DNA from: Halomonas sp. ALS9
GTDB lineage: Bacteria > Pseudomonadota > Gammaproteobacteria > Pseudomonadales > Halomonadaceae
Length of the DNA stretch: 64,000 nucleotides
Assembly (NCBI RefSeq): GCF_001651035.1
Contig: NZ_LXRG01000192.1
Span: forward strand, 772,765-836,764
Direction of reading: 5' to 3'
Program-made: the position numbers and the translations under genes
In this document: one piece after another, positions 34,199 to 45,102 of the stretch
Position numbering within the stretch: position 1 is the first letter of the stretch
Layout of the letters: each line of letters opens with the position of its first letter
The notes under the pieces: model-generated
Databases searched by the model: none
Seen by the model: the letters and a program-made list of their open reading frames with translations, nothing else
What the model was told of the DNA's origin: nothing

Positions 34199-34948
34199 CT
34201 AGTCACTTTTTTCTAACGTCTTTTCTAACGTATCAAGCACGCTGGGCAGCTCTTTAATATGGGCTATGCGATACACACGCGGCGGCAACGTCTGCTCCTC
34301 TGTTTCAGAAATCCATACTGCGTGCATACCCAGTTGCTGAGCGGGCAGCACGTCCTCCTGCCAGGAGTCGCCCACGTGCATGGCGCGTTCAGGGGCCACG
34401 TTTAAGCGCGAGAGCGCGGTGAGAAACGGCGTAGGATCCGGCTTAGGCGCCAGTAACTCGCCCGCCGCAATGGCGACTGGAAAGTAGCTAGCCAGCGGCT
34501 GACGTTGAAGATGAATATTGCCGTTGGTGATCGCCGCCAACTGGTAGCGCTCCGCCAAGGTGGCCAGCAAACCAGCCGCTTCCGGGTGGGGGGTGACCTG
34601 CACGCGCAGGCGGTGAAACTCATTCATCGCCGCTGATGCCCACATCAACGCAGCACTGCGGTGCAGGCCTGCGTCTTCTAACTGGGCCTCCAGGGCGCGC
34701 AAACGTAGCCAAGTGAAGTCACCCCGCCGTTCAGGCACTTCTTTAGCCAACTGTTGACGACGCTGAAGGTAATCCAGCCCGCCCTCTTCATGGGATAACG
34801 CAAGGGCGGTTTCCTGGCGTGCCGCTCGCCATGTCTGAAGGGCCTCCAGAAGCCAGCGATAGTGGCCCTCCTCGGTACGCGCCATCACCCCGTGGTTATC
34901 CCAAAGCGTGTCATCCAAATCGAAGGTAATTGCCTTCAGCATCGTCAT
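34199..34948 (-). CDS. HAD-superfamily hydrolase (YigB-like)
   Basis: A 249-residue phosphatase. Motif I is FDLDDTLWDN with the nucleophile Asp, motif II is LAAITNGN, and motif III/IV is PKPDPTPFLTAL then HVGDSWQEDVLPAQQLG. By position after xerC it corresponds to E. coli YigB, which acts on FMN and sugar phosphates. The start was set at MTMLKAIT behind CCAGGAGC; the open frame continues upstream into the xerC tail but without homology. Confidence 0.85.
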   Translation of the reverse strand: MTMLKAITFDLDDTLWDNHGVMARTEEGHYRWLLEALQTWRAARQETALALSHEEGGLDYLQRRQQLAKEVPERRGDFTWLRLRALEAQLEDAGLHRSAALMWASAAMNEFHRLRVQVTPHPEAAGLLATLAERYQLAAITNGNIHLQRQPLASYFPVAIAAGELLAPKPDPTPFLTALSRLNVAPERAMHVGDSWQEDVLPAQQLGMHAVWISETEEQTLPPRVYRIAHIKELPSVLDTLEKTLEKSD

Positions 34949-34961
34949 GTTTGCTCCTGGG

Positions 34962-35918
34962 CTATTTGGTTCTATTGTCCCCGTTGCCGGGACTGGGGCT
35001 TCTTTTAGCCCGAGGATGCGCTGCATCGTAGCTGGTCGCCAGATGCTGCCAATCAAGCCGGGTATAGATTTGTGTGGTCGACAAATTGGCGTGCCCCAGC
35101 AGTTCCTGCACGGCGCGTAAATCCTGGCTCGACTCCAACAGGTGGCTGGCGAAGGAGTGGCGTAAGCGGTGAGGATGCAAATGCTCGGGCAGGCCCCGGG
35201 CAAGCGACAGCTGCGCTAAGCGCTTTTGAATGGCGCGATGGCCCAAGCGCTGTCCGCGCTGGCCCACAAACAGCGCCTGCTCGTTAATAGGTGCGAGCAC
35301 GGAGCGACACCCCAGCCACTCAGCCAGCGCCTGCTGGGCACGGCGCCCTACCGGCACCTGACGCGGCTTACCGCCTTTGCCGATCACCCTTACCCGGCTG
35401 TTCTGTAAATCGCCCAAATCAAGCGCCGCCAGCTCCGCTAAGCGCAGGCCGCTGGAGTAAAACAGTTCAAGAATGGCCTGATCGCGCACGCCCAAGGGCG
35501 AACCGTCGTGGGGTGTATCGAGAAAGCGCGCCAGCGCATCGACATCCACTGGGCGCGGCAGGTGGCTGGGCTGCTTAGGCGTACGCAGTAAGCCCACCGG
35601 GTTATCCACCAGTACGCCCTGCTTAACCAAGTAATCAGCGAAACGTGACAGTGCCGCCCGACGCCTAGCCAAGCTTCTAGGCGCCAAGCCACGGCTGCGT
35701 TCTGAGCCCAAAAACGCCCTTAGCAGTGCGGTATCTAGCGCCGTGGGATCCGTCACTGCGCGGCGCTCTGTGAAGGTACATAGCGCCGCCAGATCATGCC
35801 GATAAGCCTCCACCGTGGCAGGGCTTGCATGGGACGCCAGCATAGCTAGAAAGGCCTCAACGCGCTTGGCTATCGGCGTCTCAACCAGGGGTGGCTCATC
35901 TAGCGGCGATTTAGCCAT
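34962..35918 (-). CDS. xerC: Tyrosine recombinase XerC
   Basis: A 318-residue site-specific recombinase that, with XerD, resolves chromosome dimers at dif. The N-terminal core-binding domain is about 20-110. The catalytic residues are visible: Arg in SSGLRLAEL, His-x-x-Arg in PHRLRHSFAS, His in LLGHANLSTTQ, and the nucleophile Tyr in IYTRLD. The start at MAKSPLDEPP overlaps the DUF484 stop by 8 bases. It belongs to the lptM-lysA-dapF-DUF484-xerC cluster. Confidence 0.95.
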   Translation of the reverse strand: MAKSPLDEPPLVETPIAKRVEAFLAMLASHASPATVEAYRHDLAALCTFTERRAVTDPTALDTALLRAFLGSERSRGLAPRSLARRRAALSRFADYLVKQGVLVDNPVGLLRTPKQPSHLPRPVDVDALARFLDTPHDGSPLGVRDQAILELFYSSGLRLAELAALDLGDLQNSRVRVIGKGGKPRQVPVGRRAQQALAEWLGCRSVLAPINEQALFVGQRGQRLGHRAIQKRLAQLSLARGLPEHLHPHRLRHSFASHLLESSQDLRAVQELLGHANLSTTQIYTRLDWQHLATSYDAAHPRAKRSPSPGNGDNRTK

Positions 35919-36621
35919 GATCGCCCAGACGCACCAGCAGCCGCGCGACGATATCGCCCAAGTACTCGGTGAACAGCGTGTCCATACTGGCCCGGTAAGC
36001 ATCAGGGCTGGGGCTGGCTAGCAGTAAATAGCCCAAGGAGTCGCCCGCCGAGAGGCGCGAAATAGCGCAGGAACCCGCTTTGCGGGGTGCTTTGACATGG
36101 GGTATCAGGCACTTCCAGTCGCTAACGCTTAGCTTAACGCAGCGGCTGGTGCGGCCATCCAACAGCGCTGACAGCCGCGTGCTAGCGTACTGATCCAACA
36201 CATGGCGCGGCGGCTGAGGGGGCGTCGGTTCACTGTCGCTTAACGTGGCAGGGCACCACAACGCCGTGGCCGGGGTTTCAAAGCGCTCGCTAAGCTGGGT
36301 AGCCAGCGCTTGCGCCAGTGCATCGCGATCAGGCGCTTCTACCAACGCGATCAAGGTTTCGCGCAGCCGGCGGTACTGGGACTCGTTATGGCGGGCGGTC
36401 TCCAGCAGGTGCTCCAGGCGACCTTCAGCGGTTTCAGCACGCTTGCGTAGGTCTAACACCAGACGCTCGAGCAGTGACACCGCCCCGTCGATATGCGGGT
36501 GGGGCACCTGCAGCTGCTGGAGCAGCCCTTCACGGCCGACGAAAAAATCGGGATGGCGCGCCAGCCAGAACGCCACTTGATCAGGCTCGAGCGTCTTGCG
36601 GGGTTCGGGGGCTTGAGACAT
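35911..36621 (-). CDS. DUF484 family protein
   Basis: A 236-residue cytoplasmic protein. The N-terminal VAFWLARHPDFFVGREGLLQQLQVPHP and the following coiled coil (about 45-90) are typical of DUF484; the C-terminal half is GAF-like. The function is not known, but the gene is almost always next to xerC and dapF in gammaproteobacteria. Confidence 0.9.
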   Translation of the reverse strand: MSQAPEPRKTLEPDQVAFWLARHPDFFVGREGLLQQLQVPHPHIDGAVSLLERLVLDLRKRAETAEGRLEHLLETARHNESQYRRLRETLIALVEAPDRDALAQALATQLSERFETPATALWCPATLSDSEPTPPQPPRHVLDQYASTRLSALLDGRTSRCVKLSVSDWKCLIPHVKAPRKAGSCAISRLSAGDSLGYLLLASPSPDAYRASMDTLFTEYLGDIVARLLVRLGDHG

Positions 36622-36667
36622 CGCCGTTCTCCTCGAATTAATGGGGTACTACTTAACCCAGCACTGC

Positions 36668-37501
36668 TTAACCAAGAGCTATGCGTCCATCAAAGACGCG
36701 TGTGGCCGGCCCCACCATGGTTAGCGCCCCTTCAGGGTCAGGCCACTCAATGCTGAGCTCTCCACCGGGCAAATGGACTTTTACGGGGCTTTTCAGCAGC
36801 CCCTGACGAATGCCACTGGCCACCGCGGCGCAGGCACCGGTACCACAGGCCAGCGTTTCACCGCTGCCGCGTTCATACACGCGCAAACGAATTTCACTGG
36901 GCGAGAGCACCTGCATAAAGCCCACGTTAACACGCTTGGGAAAACGCGGATGCGCCTCTACTAAGGGCCCGAGGCGCTCGACCGGGGCATCATTCACATT
37001 GTCGACCTGCATCACCGCGTGGGGGTTGCCCATAGAGACCACGCCGATCTGCAGCGTTTCATCGCCCACTTCAAGTGGGTGAAGAGGCTGATCACCAGGC
37101 GCATCGAACGGCAGCGCCAGAGGGCTAAACCGCGGGCGGCCCATGTCCACGCGTACCATACCATCGTGCTGAACGGTGAGTACCAAGGGCCCACCGGCAG
37201 TTTCCACATGAATTTCATGCTTATGGGTTAGCCGCTGGTCGCGCACGAAGCGAGCAAAACAGCGCGCGCCGTTACCGCAATTTTCCACTTCACTGCCGTC
37301 GGCATTGTAAATGCGGTAGCGAAAATCCATCTCCGGATCCCGGGGCGGTTCGACCACCAATAGCTGGTCAAAGCCAATGCCAAAGCGTCGGTCAGCTAGC
37401 GCGCGAATTTGCGCTTCGTCCAGCCGGGCGCGCTGAGTGACCAGATCCACCATGACAAAGTCATTGCCCAGGCCATGCATTTTGGTGAAGTGTAACAGCA
37501 T
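36668..37501 (-). CDS. dapF: Diaminopimelate epimerase
   Basis: A 277-residue enzyme that converts LL- to meso-diaminopimelate for lysine and peptidoglycan. The two catalytic cysteines are in [13 protein letters not shown] (Cys75) and LACGTGACA (about 219). The start [16 protein letters not shown] is canonical. Its ATG overlaps the lysA stop by one base (TAATG). Confidence 0.96.
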   Translation of the reverse strand: MLLHFTKMHGLGNDFVMVDLVTQRARLDEAQIRALADRRFGIGFDQLLVVEPPRDPEMDFRYRIYNADGSEVENCGNGARCFARFVRDQRLTHKHEIHVETAGGPLVLTVQHDGMVRVDMGRPRFSPLALPFDAPGDQPLHPLEVGDETLQIGVVSMGNPHAVMQVDNVNDAPVERLGPLVEAHPRFPKRVNVGFMQVLSPSEIRLRVYERGSGETLACGTGACAAVASGIRQGLLKSPVKVHLPGGELSIEWPDPEGALTMVGPATRVFDGRIALG

Positions 37502-38772
37502 TAGCGCCCCCCTTCGGGCAGCAGCGCTTCACCCGCCCATAGACTGGCAACGGTTTCCCGCGCGCGCACTAGGTGGCAGCTGTCGCCATCGACCATTAAC
37601 TCGGCGACACGCGGGCGGCTGTTGTAGTTCGACGCCATAACAAAACCGTAGGCGCCTGCCGAGCGCACCGCCAGCAGATCACCTTCGGCAATTGCCAGCT
37701 CGCGCTCTTTACCCAGAAAGTCGCCTGTTTCACACACTGGGCCCACCACGTCGTAATAGGCGCTTTCACGCGCTTGGCGGGTATCCACCGGCACAATCGC
37801 CTGCCAGGCTTGGTACAAGGCCGGGCGAATCAGGTCGTTCATGGCCGCATCGACAATGGCGAAGTTCTTGGTCTCGCCTGGCTTTAAAAACTCCACTCGG
37901 GTCAGCATCACACCGGCGTTAGCGGCAATCGAACGGCCTGGCTCAAACAACAAGGTGAGCTGCTCGCCGCCTTCCCAGCGGGAAAGCCGCGCCAGCAGTT
38001 GGCTGGCGTAATCAAACGGCTGGGGCGGTTTTTCATCGCGGTAGGGCACGCCTAAACCGCCGCCTAAATCGAGGTGGTCGATTTCGATACCGCGCTCACG
38101 CAGGCGCTCCATCAGCATCAGAAGGCGATCCAGCGCATCTAAAAACGGCGCCGTTTCAGTAAGCTGCGAGCCAATGTGGCAATCAAGGCCTTTTACCTGC
38201 AGATTGGGCAGACTTGCCGCTAGTTCGTAGACATCCAGCGCTTCATCGACCGGGATACCGAACTTATTGTCCTTCAAACCGGTGGAGATATACGGGTGAG
38301 TACCCGCATCCACATCCGGATTCACCCGCAACGAAACCGGCGCTATTTTGCCCAGCTCACCGGCGACGCGATTCAAGCGCTCAAGCTCGGGGCGTGACTC
38401 AACGTTAAAACACTTAATGCCTACTTCCAGCGCACGAGCCATTTCATGGGGCTGCTTGGCAACCCCGGAAAACACCACCTTTGCCGGATCGCCACCCGCC
38501 TTAAGCACGCGCTCAAGCTCGCCGATGGAAACAATATCGAACCCCGCCCCCAGCTTGGCCAACAGGCCCAGCACGGCCAAGTTAGAGTTAGCCTTCACCG
38601 CGTAACAAATCAGGTGCGGGTGACCACCCAGCGCTTCGGTATAGGCGCGAAAGTGACGTTCAAAGGTCGCTTTTGAGTAGACATAGCAGGGCGTGCCGTG
38701 CTCGTCGGCAATCCGTGACAGCGGCACATCTTCGGCGTACAGCACGCCATCGCGGTAATTAAAGTAATCCAT
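37501..38772 (-). CDS. lysA: Diaminopimelate decarboxylase
   Basis: A 423-residue PLP enzyme that makes L-lysine. The PLP lysine is in [14 protein letters not shown] (about residue 60). Further motifs are [25 protein letters not shown], and [15 protein letters not shown]. The catalytic Cys region is [13 protein letters not shown]. It lies between lptM and dapF. Confidence 0.96.
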   Translation of the reverse strand: MDYFNYRDGVLYAEDVPLSRIADEHGTPCYVYSKATFERHFRAYTEALGGHPHLICYAVKANSNLAVLGLLAKLGAGFDIVSIGELERVLKAGGDPAKVVFSGVAKQPHEMARALEVGIKCFNVESRPELERLNRVAGELGKIAPVSLRVNPDVDAGTHPYISTGLKDNKFGIPVDEALDVYELAASLPNLQVKGLDCHIGSQLTETAPFLDALDRLLMLMERLRERGIEIDHLDLGGGLGVPYRDEKPPQPFDYASQLLARLSRWEGGEQLTLLFEPGRSIAANAGVMLTRVEFLKPGETKNFAIVDAAMNDLIRPALYQAWQAIVPVDTRQARESAYYDVVGPVCETGDFLGKERELAIAEGDLLAVRSAGAYGFVMASNYNSRPRVAELMVDGDSCHLVRARETVASLWAGEALLPEGGR

Positions 38773-38805
38773 GGTGCTCTCCCCTTCTCCTGGGCCTGCA
38801 ACGCT

Positions 38806-38946
38806 CTATTCAGAGGGCTCAGACGACTGGCCAGATGGTTCGGTGGCGGGTGCATCGTCCGGTAAATACAGCGGCCCTTTTTGCCCACAGCCTGCCAAGC
38901 TAACGAACAGCAGTGCCGAAAAGGCCATAATAGCCAGGGCTTTCAT
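38806..38946 (-). CDS. lptM: LptM-like small lipoprotein (YifL family)
   Basis: A 46-residue lipoprotein. Residues 1-19 are a signal ending in the lipobox LAGC, with the lipidated Cys at 20, followed directly by the family signature GQKGPLYLP. The remainder is acidic and Ser/Pro-rich. In E. coli, LptM binds the LptD/LptE complex and aids its disulfide maturation. Its ATG overlaps the argH stop (ATGA), and lysA begins 33 bp later. Confidence 0.92.
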   Translation of the reverse strand: MKALAIMAFSALLFVSLAGCGQKGPLYLPDDAPATEPSGQSSEPSE

Positions 38947-40346
38947 GCGCCCGCCTTGAGCGCAGCCAGTGCCTCACGAGCTCGCTGAGCGGCCGCCCGC
39001 ACCTGATTGGGTGCGGTACCACCAATGTGGTTTCGGGCAGCGACCGAGCCTTCCAGGGTTAACACCTCGAAAACATCCTGCTCAATGATGTCGGAGAACT
39101 GCTTGAGCTCATCCAGGCTCATCTCAGACAGGTCTTTTTCAGTTTTCAGGCCATAAGCCACCGACTGCCCGACGATTTCGTGGGCGTCGCGGAAGGCCAC
39201 GCCTTTGCGCACCAGGTAGTCGGCCAAGTCAGTCGCAGTGGAGAAACCACGCCGCGCCGCTTCATACATGCTGGCTTTTTTGGGCTCAATGGCGGGCACC
39301 ATATCGGCGAAGGCTTTTAGGCAATCACGCACGGTATCTACCGCATCGAACAGCGGCTCTTTATCTTCCTGGTTATCTTTGTTGTAGGCCAGCGGCTGTG
39401 ATTTCATCAGTGTTAACAGCGACATCAGGTGGCCATACACGCGACCGGTTTTACCCCGCACCAGCTCCGGCACATCGGGGTTTTTCTTCTGCGGCATAAT
39501 TGATGAGCCGGTGCAGAAGCGGTCGGGCAGATCGATAAAATTGAACTGGGCGCTGGTCCACAGCACCAGCTCTTCGCTCATTCGCGACAAGTGCATCAAC
39601 AGGATGCTGGCAAAGCTGGTAAATTCGATGGCGAAGTCACGATCGGAGACTGCATCCAGGGAATTTTCCGTCGGGCGGTCAAAGCCTAGCAGCTCTGCGG
39701 TCACGTGGCGGTCGATGGGATAGGTAGTGCCGGCCAGGGCGGCAGCGCCCAGCGGCATTACGTTGACGCGCTTGCGGCAGTCCAACAGGCGTTCGTGGTC
39801 GCGAGCCAGCATCTCTTGCCAAGCAAGAATATGGTGGCCAAAGGTGACCGGCTGGGCAGTTTGCAGGTGGGTAAAGCCGGGCATAATCGTCTCGGCTTCG
39901 CGGTCAGCCAGTTCGATCATGCCTTCACGCAGGCGTTTCAGCTCCACTTCGATCACATCGATCTCATCGCGCATAAACAGGCGGATATCGGTGGCGACCT
40001 GGTCGTTACGCGAACGCCCGGTGTGGAGCTTCTTACCGGTTATGCCAATTTTTTCGGTCAGCCGCGCTTCGATGTTCATGTGCACGTCTTCCAGCGGCAC
40101 CGACCAGTTAAACTCGCCGCGCTCGATTTCGCCCTGAATCTCGTTCAGACCGTTAATAATCGCATCACGCTCATCATCGGTGAGCACCCCGACCCGAGCC
40201 AGCATAGTGGCGTGGGCGATGGAGCCCTGGATGTCCTGGGGGGCCAGGCGCTGGTCGAAATTAACTGACGCGGTGAAGCGTGCAACAAAGGCATCGGTGG
40301 GCTCGCTAAAGCGACCGCCCCAAGACTGATTCGTGGCTTGGCTCAT
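38943..40346 (-). CDS. argH: Argininosuccinate lyase
   Basis: A 467-residue fumarase/aspartase superfamily enzyme, the last step of arginine synthesis. Motifs are [16 protein letters not shown] at the start, [29 protein letters not shown] with the catalytic His, and the signature [12 protein letters not shown]. The start is MSQATNQS; an extra 66 residues are open upstream but unlike the family. Confidence 0.96.
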   Translation of the reverse strand: MSQATNQSWGGRFSEPTDAFVARFTASVNFDQRLAPQDIQGSIAHATMLARVGVLTDDERDAIINGLNEIQGEIERGEFNWSVPLEDVHMNIEARLTEKIGITGKKLHTGRSRNDQVATDIRLFMRDEIDVIEVELKRLREGMIELADREAETIMPGFTHLQTAQPVTFGHHILAWQEMLARDHERLLDCRKRVNVMPLGAAALAGTTYPIDRHVTAELLGFDRPTENSLDAVSDRDFAIEFTSFASILLMHLSRMSEELVLWTSAQFNFIDLPDRFCTGSSIMPQKKNPDVPELVRGKTGRVYGHLMSLLTLMKSQPLAYNKDNQEDKEPLFDAVDTVRDCLKAFADMVPAIEPKKASMYEAARRGFSTATDLADYLVRKGVAFRDAHEIVGQSVAYGLKTEKDLSEMSLDELKQFSDIIEQDVFEVLTLEGSVAARNHIGGTAPNQVRAAAQRAREALAALKAGA

Positions 40347-40443
40347 CGAAGATATTTCCTGCTGACAAAACAAAGGAGTCGTTAGCAGAAAGTGTACCAG
40401 AGTCGCCCCGGTCAGCGGCACGCCGTTTTTATTTATGCAGGGG

Positions 40444-43233
40444 CTAAGAGTGTGACGGTATGACCGCAGGTGGATTGTGCAAAAATTCGCGCAGGGCATC
40501 GAGGGGCATGGGGCGGGCAAAATAGTAGCCCTGGAAATAGTCACAGCCGCGCTGCTGAAGGTAGTTAAATTGCTCGGCTTCTTCTACGCCCTCGACCAGC
40601 ACCTCCAGCCCCATTTTGTTTGCCATGGCGACAACGCCGTCGATAATGGCGGCGTCGTGGCGGTCGGAGATCACATCACGCACAAAGGAGCGGTCAATCT
40701 TGATGCGGTTAATCGGTAAGCGTTTTAAGTAGCTTAGGCTAGAGAAGCCGGTGCCAAAGTCATCTAGCGCAATTTGAACCCCCAGCGTACGCAAACTCTT
40801 TAACGCCTGGATCGCTTGTTCGGCACTGTCCATCAGAACGCTCTCGGTCAGTTCCAGCTCTAACAGCGATGACGTGAGGCCGCTGCTAGCCAGCACCTGC
40901 TCAATTGAGGCGAAAAAACCGGGCCGTTGAAACTGCATCGGCGAGATATTGACCGCCATAGTGATTTCACCTAACCCCAGGCCATTAAGCTGCTGGGCAT
41001 CGCGGCAAGCGGTGGCCAACACCCATTCGCTGATGGGAATGATCTGGCCGGTATCCTCGGCAAGGCTAATAAAATCTGACGGCGGAATATTACCGCGCTC
41101 AGGGTGCGGCCAACGGATCAGCGCCTCAACGCCAACCACGCGACCACTTGGGGCGTGGATTTGCGGCTGGTAATGAAGTTCAAACTGCTGCTGCTCAATG
41201 GCGTGCTGTAGTGCACTGCGCAAGCTGACCCGCTCGCTTACCTTGCGATTCAAGTCTTCGGTATACCAGTGATAGGTATTGCGCCCACGCCGTTTGGCTT
41301 TGTACATTGCCAAATCCGCTTGCTGGATAAGCTGGCGAGGTTTTTTTATGCTGCCATCGTTGATGGCAATGCCGATGCTGGCGGTGATGCGCAGCTCGCT
41401 GCCACGATACGAGTAAGGTGGTGAAAGCCCCTGAAGAACCCGCTCTACCACTTGTATCACATCATTTTGGTGGGCCAGATCTGGCAGCAGCACGACGAAT
41501 TCGTCGCTGCCAAAACGTGCCACAGTGTCCCAGGGGCGCAGCTCATTCTCCAGGCGCTTGGCAACCTCGACCAGAATAAAATCGCCCACTTCATGGCCCA
41601 AGGTATCGTTGATCGGCTTAAAATCGTCCAGGTCAATAAACAGCACGGCTATGTAGCGCTGGTAGCGGCGCGCCACCACGCACCCTTGCTCTAAACGCTG
41701 ACCTAGCAGCAGACGGTTGGGCAGTCCTGTCAGGGCATCATGGTGGGCGTTATGGGCAAGCTGGGCCTGATATTCGCGCTGTTCAGAAATATCGTTCTGA
41801 ACGCCAATAAAGTGGGTTACTTGGCCGTTTTCATCGAGAACAGGCGAAATGTACAGGTCGTTCCAAAAAACCGTGCCATCACGCCGATAGTTGCGTATGA
41901 CCACGTGTACTTCACGCTGTTCGGTAACCCCCTCCCGTAGCTGCTTAATGGTGGCGGGGTCGGTCTCCTCTCCCTGTAGAAAACGACAGTTACGCCCCAG
42001 TACCTGACTGCGCGAATAGCCGGTAATGCGCTCAAAGGCGGCATTGACATACACAATTGGCCAATCAGCACGTTGCGCATCGACAATGATGACGCCATTG
42101 GTGCTTGACTCAACGCTACGCTCCAGCAGTTTTAGCTGGTGCTCGGTCAATTTACGCTCGTTAATATCGCGAAAATAGACCGCAAGCCCCTCAGTTGAAG
42201 GGTATACGTGTACCTCAAGCCAACTATTGAGCCGCGGATTGAACGCCTCAAAATGAACCGCTACTTGTTGGCTCGCGGCACGCTGATACTCTTTCTGAAA
42301 TCTGCTGCCCACGGCGTCAGGAAATATCTGCCAAATATGCTGGCCTAGCAGTTCGCCTTCACTGCGCTTCAACGTGCGCTCAGCCTCACGATTAACGTAG
42401 CTAAAACGCCAATCAGTATCCAGGGTAAAAAAACTGTCGGTAATGCTATCGAGGGTCATGGTAAGCCGGTGCGCAAGCTGGGTGAGTTCTTCGCGCAGCT
42501 GCTTTTGCTCGGTAATATCCTGCGACGCTCCCTGCACCTGAATGATGCGCCCCTCGTCATCGCATACCGCTTTACCAATTGCCCGAACCCAAAGGTGCTT
42601 ACCTTGGCGGGTAATCACCTCATACTCACTATCAAAACTTACGCCGTGCTCACAGCAGGCATTGAACGCCGCCAGCAGGCGTTCTCGCGACTCCGGTGCA
42701 TAGAAAGCGAACGCCTCTTTAACGCTGGGTTGAAACCCAGCGGGCATACCGTGGATATGGCTGAGCTCATCTGACCAAATTGGCTTGCCATCCGCCATAT
42801 CGACATACCAACCGCCAATCAGCGCGGTTTCACCGGCAATTTTGAATAGGCGTTGGTTGCGCAGCAACTGCTCATCGGCGGCTTTACGGCGCGTAATCAC
42901 CCGGGCGATTACGTAAATCACCCCATCGCCAAATGAAGCCGTCACTTCTAGCCAATGCTGTTTGCCGGTTGCGGAAACGGCGCGCACCTCGAAAGGAATG
43001 ACCTTTTCTCCTTGATGCATTCGCTTTAGCGCCCGCTCGATGACGGGATGATCAAGGGAATTCACCACAACGCCACAGGCACGCCCGATTAATTTTTCGG
43101 ATGAATACCCTAGCAGTGTCTCGAAGGCTGGATTGACTTGCAGCAGCGTGCCTTCAAAGTCAATACAGCAGAACAGATCCTGCGAAAGCAGGAAAAATTG
43201 GTCAAGCTGACCTTGGGGCAACACTAAAGACAT
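40444..43233 (-). CDS. Multi-PAS/LOV sensor with GGDEF and EAL domains
   Basis: A 929-residue soluble cyclic-di-GMP protein with no membrane helix. PAS modules lie at about 10-115, 125-245, 252-365 and 371-487. The fourth carries the LOV photoreceptor signature GRNCRFLQG (413-421, reactive Cys416), and also NYRRDG, FWN and GVQNDI, the flavin-contact positions. The GGDEF domain (about 495-655) reads GSDEF at 575-579, with an inhibitory RxxD (566-569). The EAL domain (about 670-920) has [21 protein letters not shown] and DDFGTG, all intact. A blue-light-controlled phosphodiesterase is the leading inference; cyclase activity is doubtful. Confidence 0.9.
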   Translation of the reverse strand: MSLVLPQGQLDQFFLLSQDLFCCIDFEGTLLQVNPAFETLLGYSSEKLIGRACGVVVNSLDHPVIERALKRMHQGEKVIPFEVRAVSATGKQHWLEVTASFGDGVIYVIARVITRRKAADEQLLRNQRLFKIAGETALIGGWYVDMADGKPIWSDELSHIHGMPAGFQPSVKEAFAFYAPESRERLLAAFNACCEHGVSFDSEYEVITRQGKHLWVRAIGKAVCDDEGRIIQVQGASQDITEQKQLREELTQLAHRLTMTLDSITDSFFTLDTDWRFSYVNREAERTLKRSEGELLGQHIWQIFPDAVGSRFQKEYQRAASQQVAVHFEAFNPRLNSWLEVHVYPSTEGLAVYFRDINERKLTEHQLKLLERSVESSTNGVIIVDAQRADWPIVYVNAAFERITGYSRSQVLGRNCRFLQGEETDPATIKQLREGVTEQREVHVVIRNYRRDGTVFWNDLYISPVLDENGQVTHFIGVQNDISEQREYQAQLAHNAHHDALTGLPNRLLLGQRLEQGCVVARRYQRYIAVLFIDLDDFKPINDTLGHEVGDFILVEVAKRLENELRPWDTVARFGSDEFVVLLPDLAHQNDVIQVVERVLQGLSPPYSYRGSELRITASIGIAINDGSIKKPRQLIQQADLAMYKAKRRGRNTYHWYTEDLNRKVSERVSLRSALQHAIEQQQFELHYQPQIHAPSGRVVGVEALIRWPHPERGNIPPSDFISLAEDTGQIIPISEWVLATACRDAQQLNGLGLGEITMAVNISPMQFQRPGFFASIEQVLASSGLTSSLLELELTESVLMDSAEQAIQALKSLRTLGVQIALDDFGTGFSSLSYLKRLPINRIKIDRSFVRDVISDRHDAAIIDGVVAMANKMGLEVLVEGVEEAEQFNYLQQRGCDYFQGYYFARPMPLDALREFLHNPPAVIPSHS

Positions 43234-43368
43234 AAGATTTCCTAGGGAACAAATAAAACACGTTACGTGAGCATAATGAGTTCCGTTATTTTTACTGTGG
43301 CGTTCGGTGCTTTATGATGACATTTATCATAGCTTGACTCGCCGTGTCTGCGGTATAGGGAGAATAAC

Positions 43369-44313
43369 GTGCTATCAATCACCAAACTGCGCATTGCCAC
43401 GCGTAAAAGCCAATTGGCCATGTGGCAGGCGGAGTACGTTCGCGACCGCTTAATGGCGGCCCATGACGGCCTTGAGGTCGAACTTGTGGCGCTGTCTACC
43501 AAGGGCGATAAAATTCTTGATACGCCGCTATCTAAAATTGGCGGCAAAGGTCTATTCGTCAAAGAGTTGGAAGATGCCATGCTGGATGGTCGTGCCGATA
43601 TTGCCGTCCACTCGATGAAGGATGTGCCGATGCACTTCCCTGAAGGGCTGGGCCTTTCGGTCATTTTAGAGGGCGCCGACCCTACCGATGCGTTTGTCTC
43701 GAATCACTACGCCAGTATGGATGAGCTTCCCGAAGGCGCTCGCATTGGCACCGCCAGCCTACGGCGCGGGCTGCAGATGCGAGAAGCCCGCCCCGACCTG
43801 CAAATTCTTAACCTGCGTGGCAACGTGCAAACCCGGCTAGGCAAATTAGATGCGGGCGAATTCGACGCCATCATCCTGGCGACCTCTGGCCTCAAACGTT
43901 TAGGCTTGGATGAGCGGATTGCCCAGGCACTGCCGCCGGAAGTGTGCTTGCCCGCCTGCGGTCAAGGCGCGTTAGGCATTGAGTGCCGCCTGCATGATCC
44001 CGAACTGATTGCCTTGTTAGCCCCGCTGGATGACGCCGACACCGCAACGCGTGTGCGCGCCGAGCGGGCCATGAATACCCGTTTAGAGGGCGGCTGCCAA
44101 GTGCCCATTGCAGGCCATGCGGTGCTGGACACCGCCAATGAAACCCTGTGGCTACGCGGCTTAGTTGGCAATCCTGAAGGCACTGAAGTGCTGCGTGCTG
44201 AAGGCAGCGGCTCCATGCACGAACCTGAAGCGCTGGGTATTCGCGTTGCTGAAGATCTACTTGACCAGGGCGCTGGCGAAATTCTAGCTGAGGTTTATGG
44301 TCGCGCCATATGA
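43369..44313 (+). CDS. hemC: Porphobilinogen deaminase (hydroxymethylbilane synthase)
   Basis: A 314-residue enzyme assembling four porphobilinogens. Motifs are [37 protein letters not shown], and the dipyrromethane cofactor Cys in [13 protein letters not shown]. The start is a GTG behind AGGGAGAAT. It heads hemC-hemD-hemX-hemY and overlaps hemD by 4 bases. Confidence 0.96.
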   Translation: MLSITKLRIATRKSQLAMWQAEYVRDRLMAAHDGLEVELVALSTKGDKILDTPLSKIGGKGLFVKELEDAMLDGRADIAVHSMKDVPMHFPEGLGLSVILEGADPTDAFVSNHYASMDELPEGARIGTASLRRGLQMREARPDLQILNLRGNVQTRLGKLDAGEFDAIILATSGLKRLGLDERIAQALPPEVCLPACGQGALGIECRLHDPELIALLAPLDDADTATRVRAERAMNTRLEGGCQVPIAGHAVLDTANETLWLRGLVGNPEGTEVLRAEGSGSMHEPEALGIRVAEDLLDQGAGEILAEVYGRAI

Positions 44314-45089
44314 ACCAGCCAGTACTGATCTGTCGCCCAGGCAAGCGCGGAGAAGCGCTTGCCGCTGCGCTACGTGAACGGGGTGAGAGCGTTGAATCAC
44401 TGAACGTGATGCAACTTGAAGCCTTGCCAGAAGACCCCGCGATGCGGCAAATCTGGCTGGATATTGATCAGTACCATAAGATAATTGTCATCAGCCCCTT
44501 TGCAGCGACGTGTTTAAGCGAAGCGCTGGATCGCTTCTGGCCACAGCTGCCCATTGGCATTGATTACTACAGCGTTGGCAGCACCACCGCGGCGACGCTT
44601 TATGATCAGTTGGGAGTGCGCGTGCATGTGCCTTCGCCGAGTGCCGGTGAAGATACCAGCGAAGCGCTACTTGCGCTCGCCTCGCTACAGCAGTTAGCAC
44701 ACCAGCGCATTCTACTGGTGGCAGGAGAAGGAGGCCGCCCCCTGATCGCTGAAACGCTTGCCGAGCGAGGGGCTCAGATAACGCGGGTGGCGGTGTATCG
44801 ACGCACGCTCCAACCCCTCGCTCCCACTCTGCAAACGCGCTTTTTTTCAGGTAATTACCGGGCGTTGATCGTCACCAGCAGCGAACTGCTGGAACATCTG
44901 GCAAAATGGTGTAATCAGGCGGCCTTGAACCAACCGCTAATCGTTTCCAGTCGCCGTTTGGCTACACTGGCTGGCATACTGGGTTTTTGTGACCTTAAGG
45001 TGGCGTCCGGAGCTACGCCAGCTGCGTTGATAGCGGCGTTGGAGACCTGCGACCCACAGGGTGCCGATGTCGATCAAGGAACTTACTAA
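44310..45089 (+). CDS. hemD: Uroporphyrinogen-III synthase
   Basis: A 259-residue two-lobed enzyme that cyclises hydroxymethylbilane. The sequence varies greatly in this family, but [24 protein letters not shown], and [21 protein letters not shown] with RVAVYRRT are recognisable. Position between hemC and hemX confirms it. Confidence 0.92.
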   Translation: MNQPVLICRPGKRGEALAAALRERGESVESLNVMQLEALPEDPAMRQIWLDIDQYHKIIVISPFAATCLSEALDRFWPQLPIGIDYYSVGSTTAATLYDQLGVRVHVPSPSAGEDTSEALLALASLQQLAHQRILLVAGEGGRPLIAETLAERGAQITRVAVYRRTLQPLAPTLQTRFFSGNYRALIVTSSELLEHLAKWCNQAALNQPLIVSSRRLATLAGILGFCDLKVASGATPAALIAALETCDPQGADVDQGTY

Positions 45090-45102
45090 GGGCTAGCGAC
45101 AC

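Noticed and set aside
38943..40544. Longer ArgH start 66 codons upstream
   Set aside because: The extra residues do not look like the family, and [13 protein letters not shown] is the standard N-terminus.
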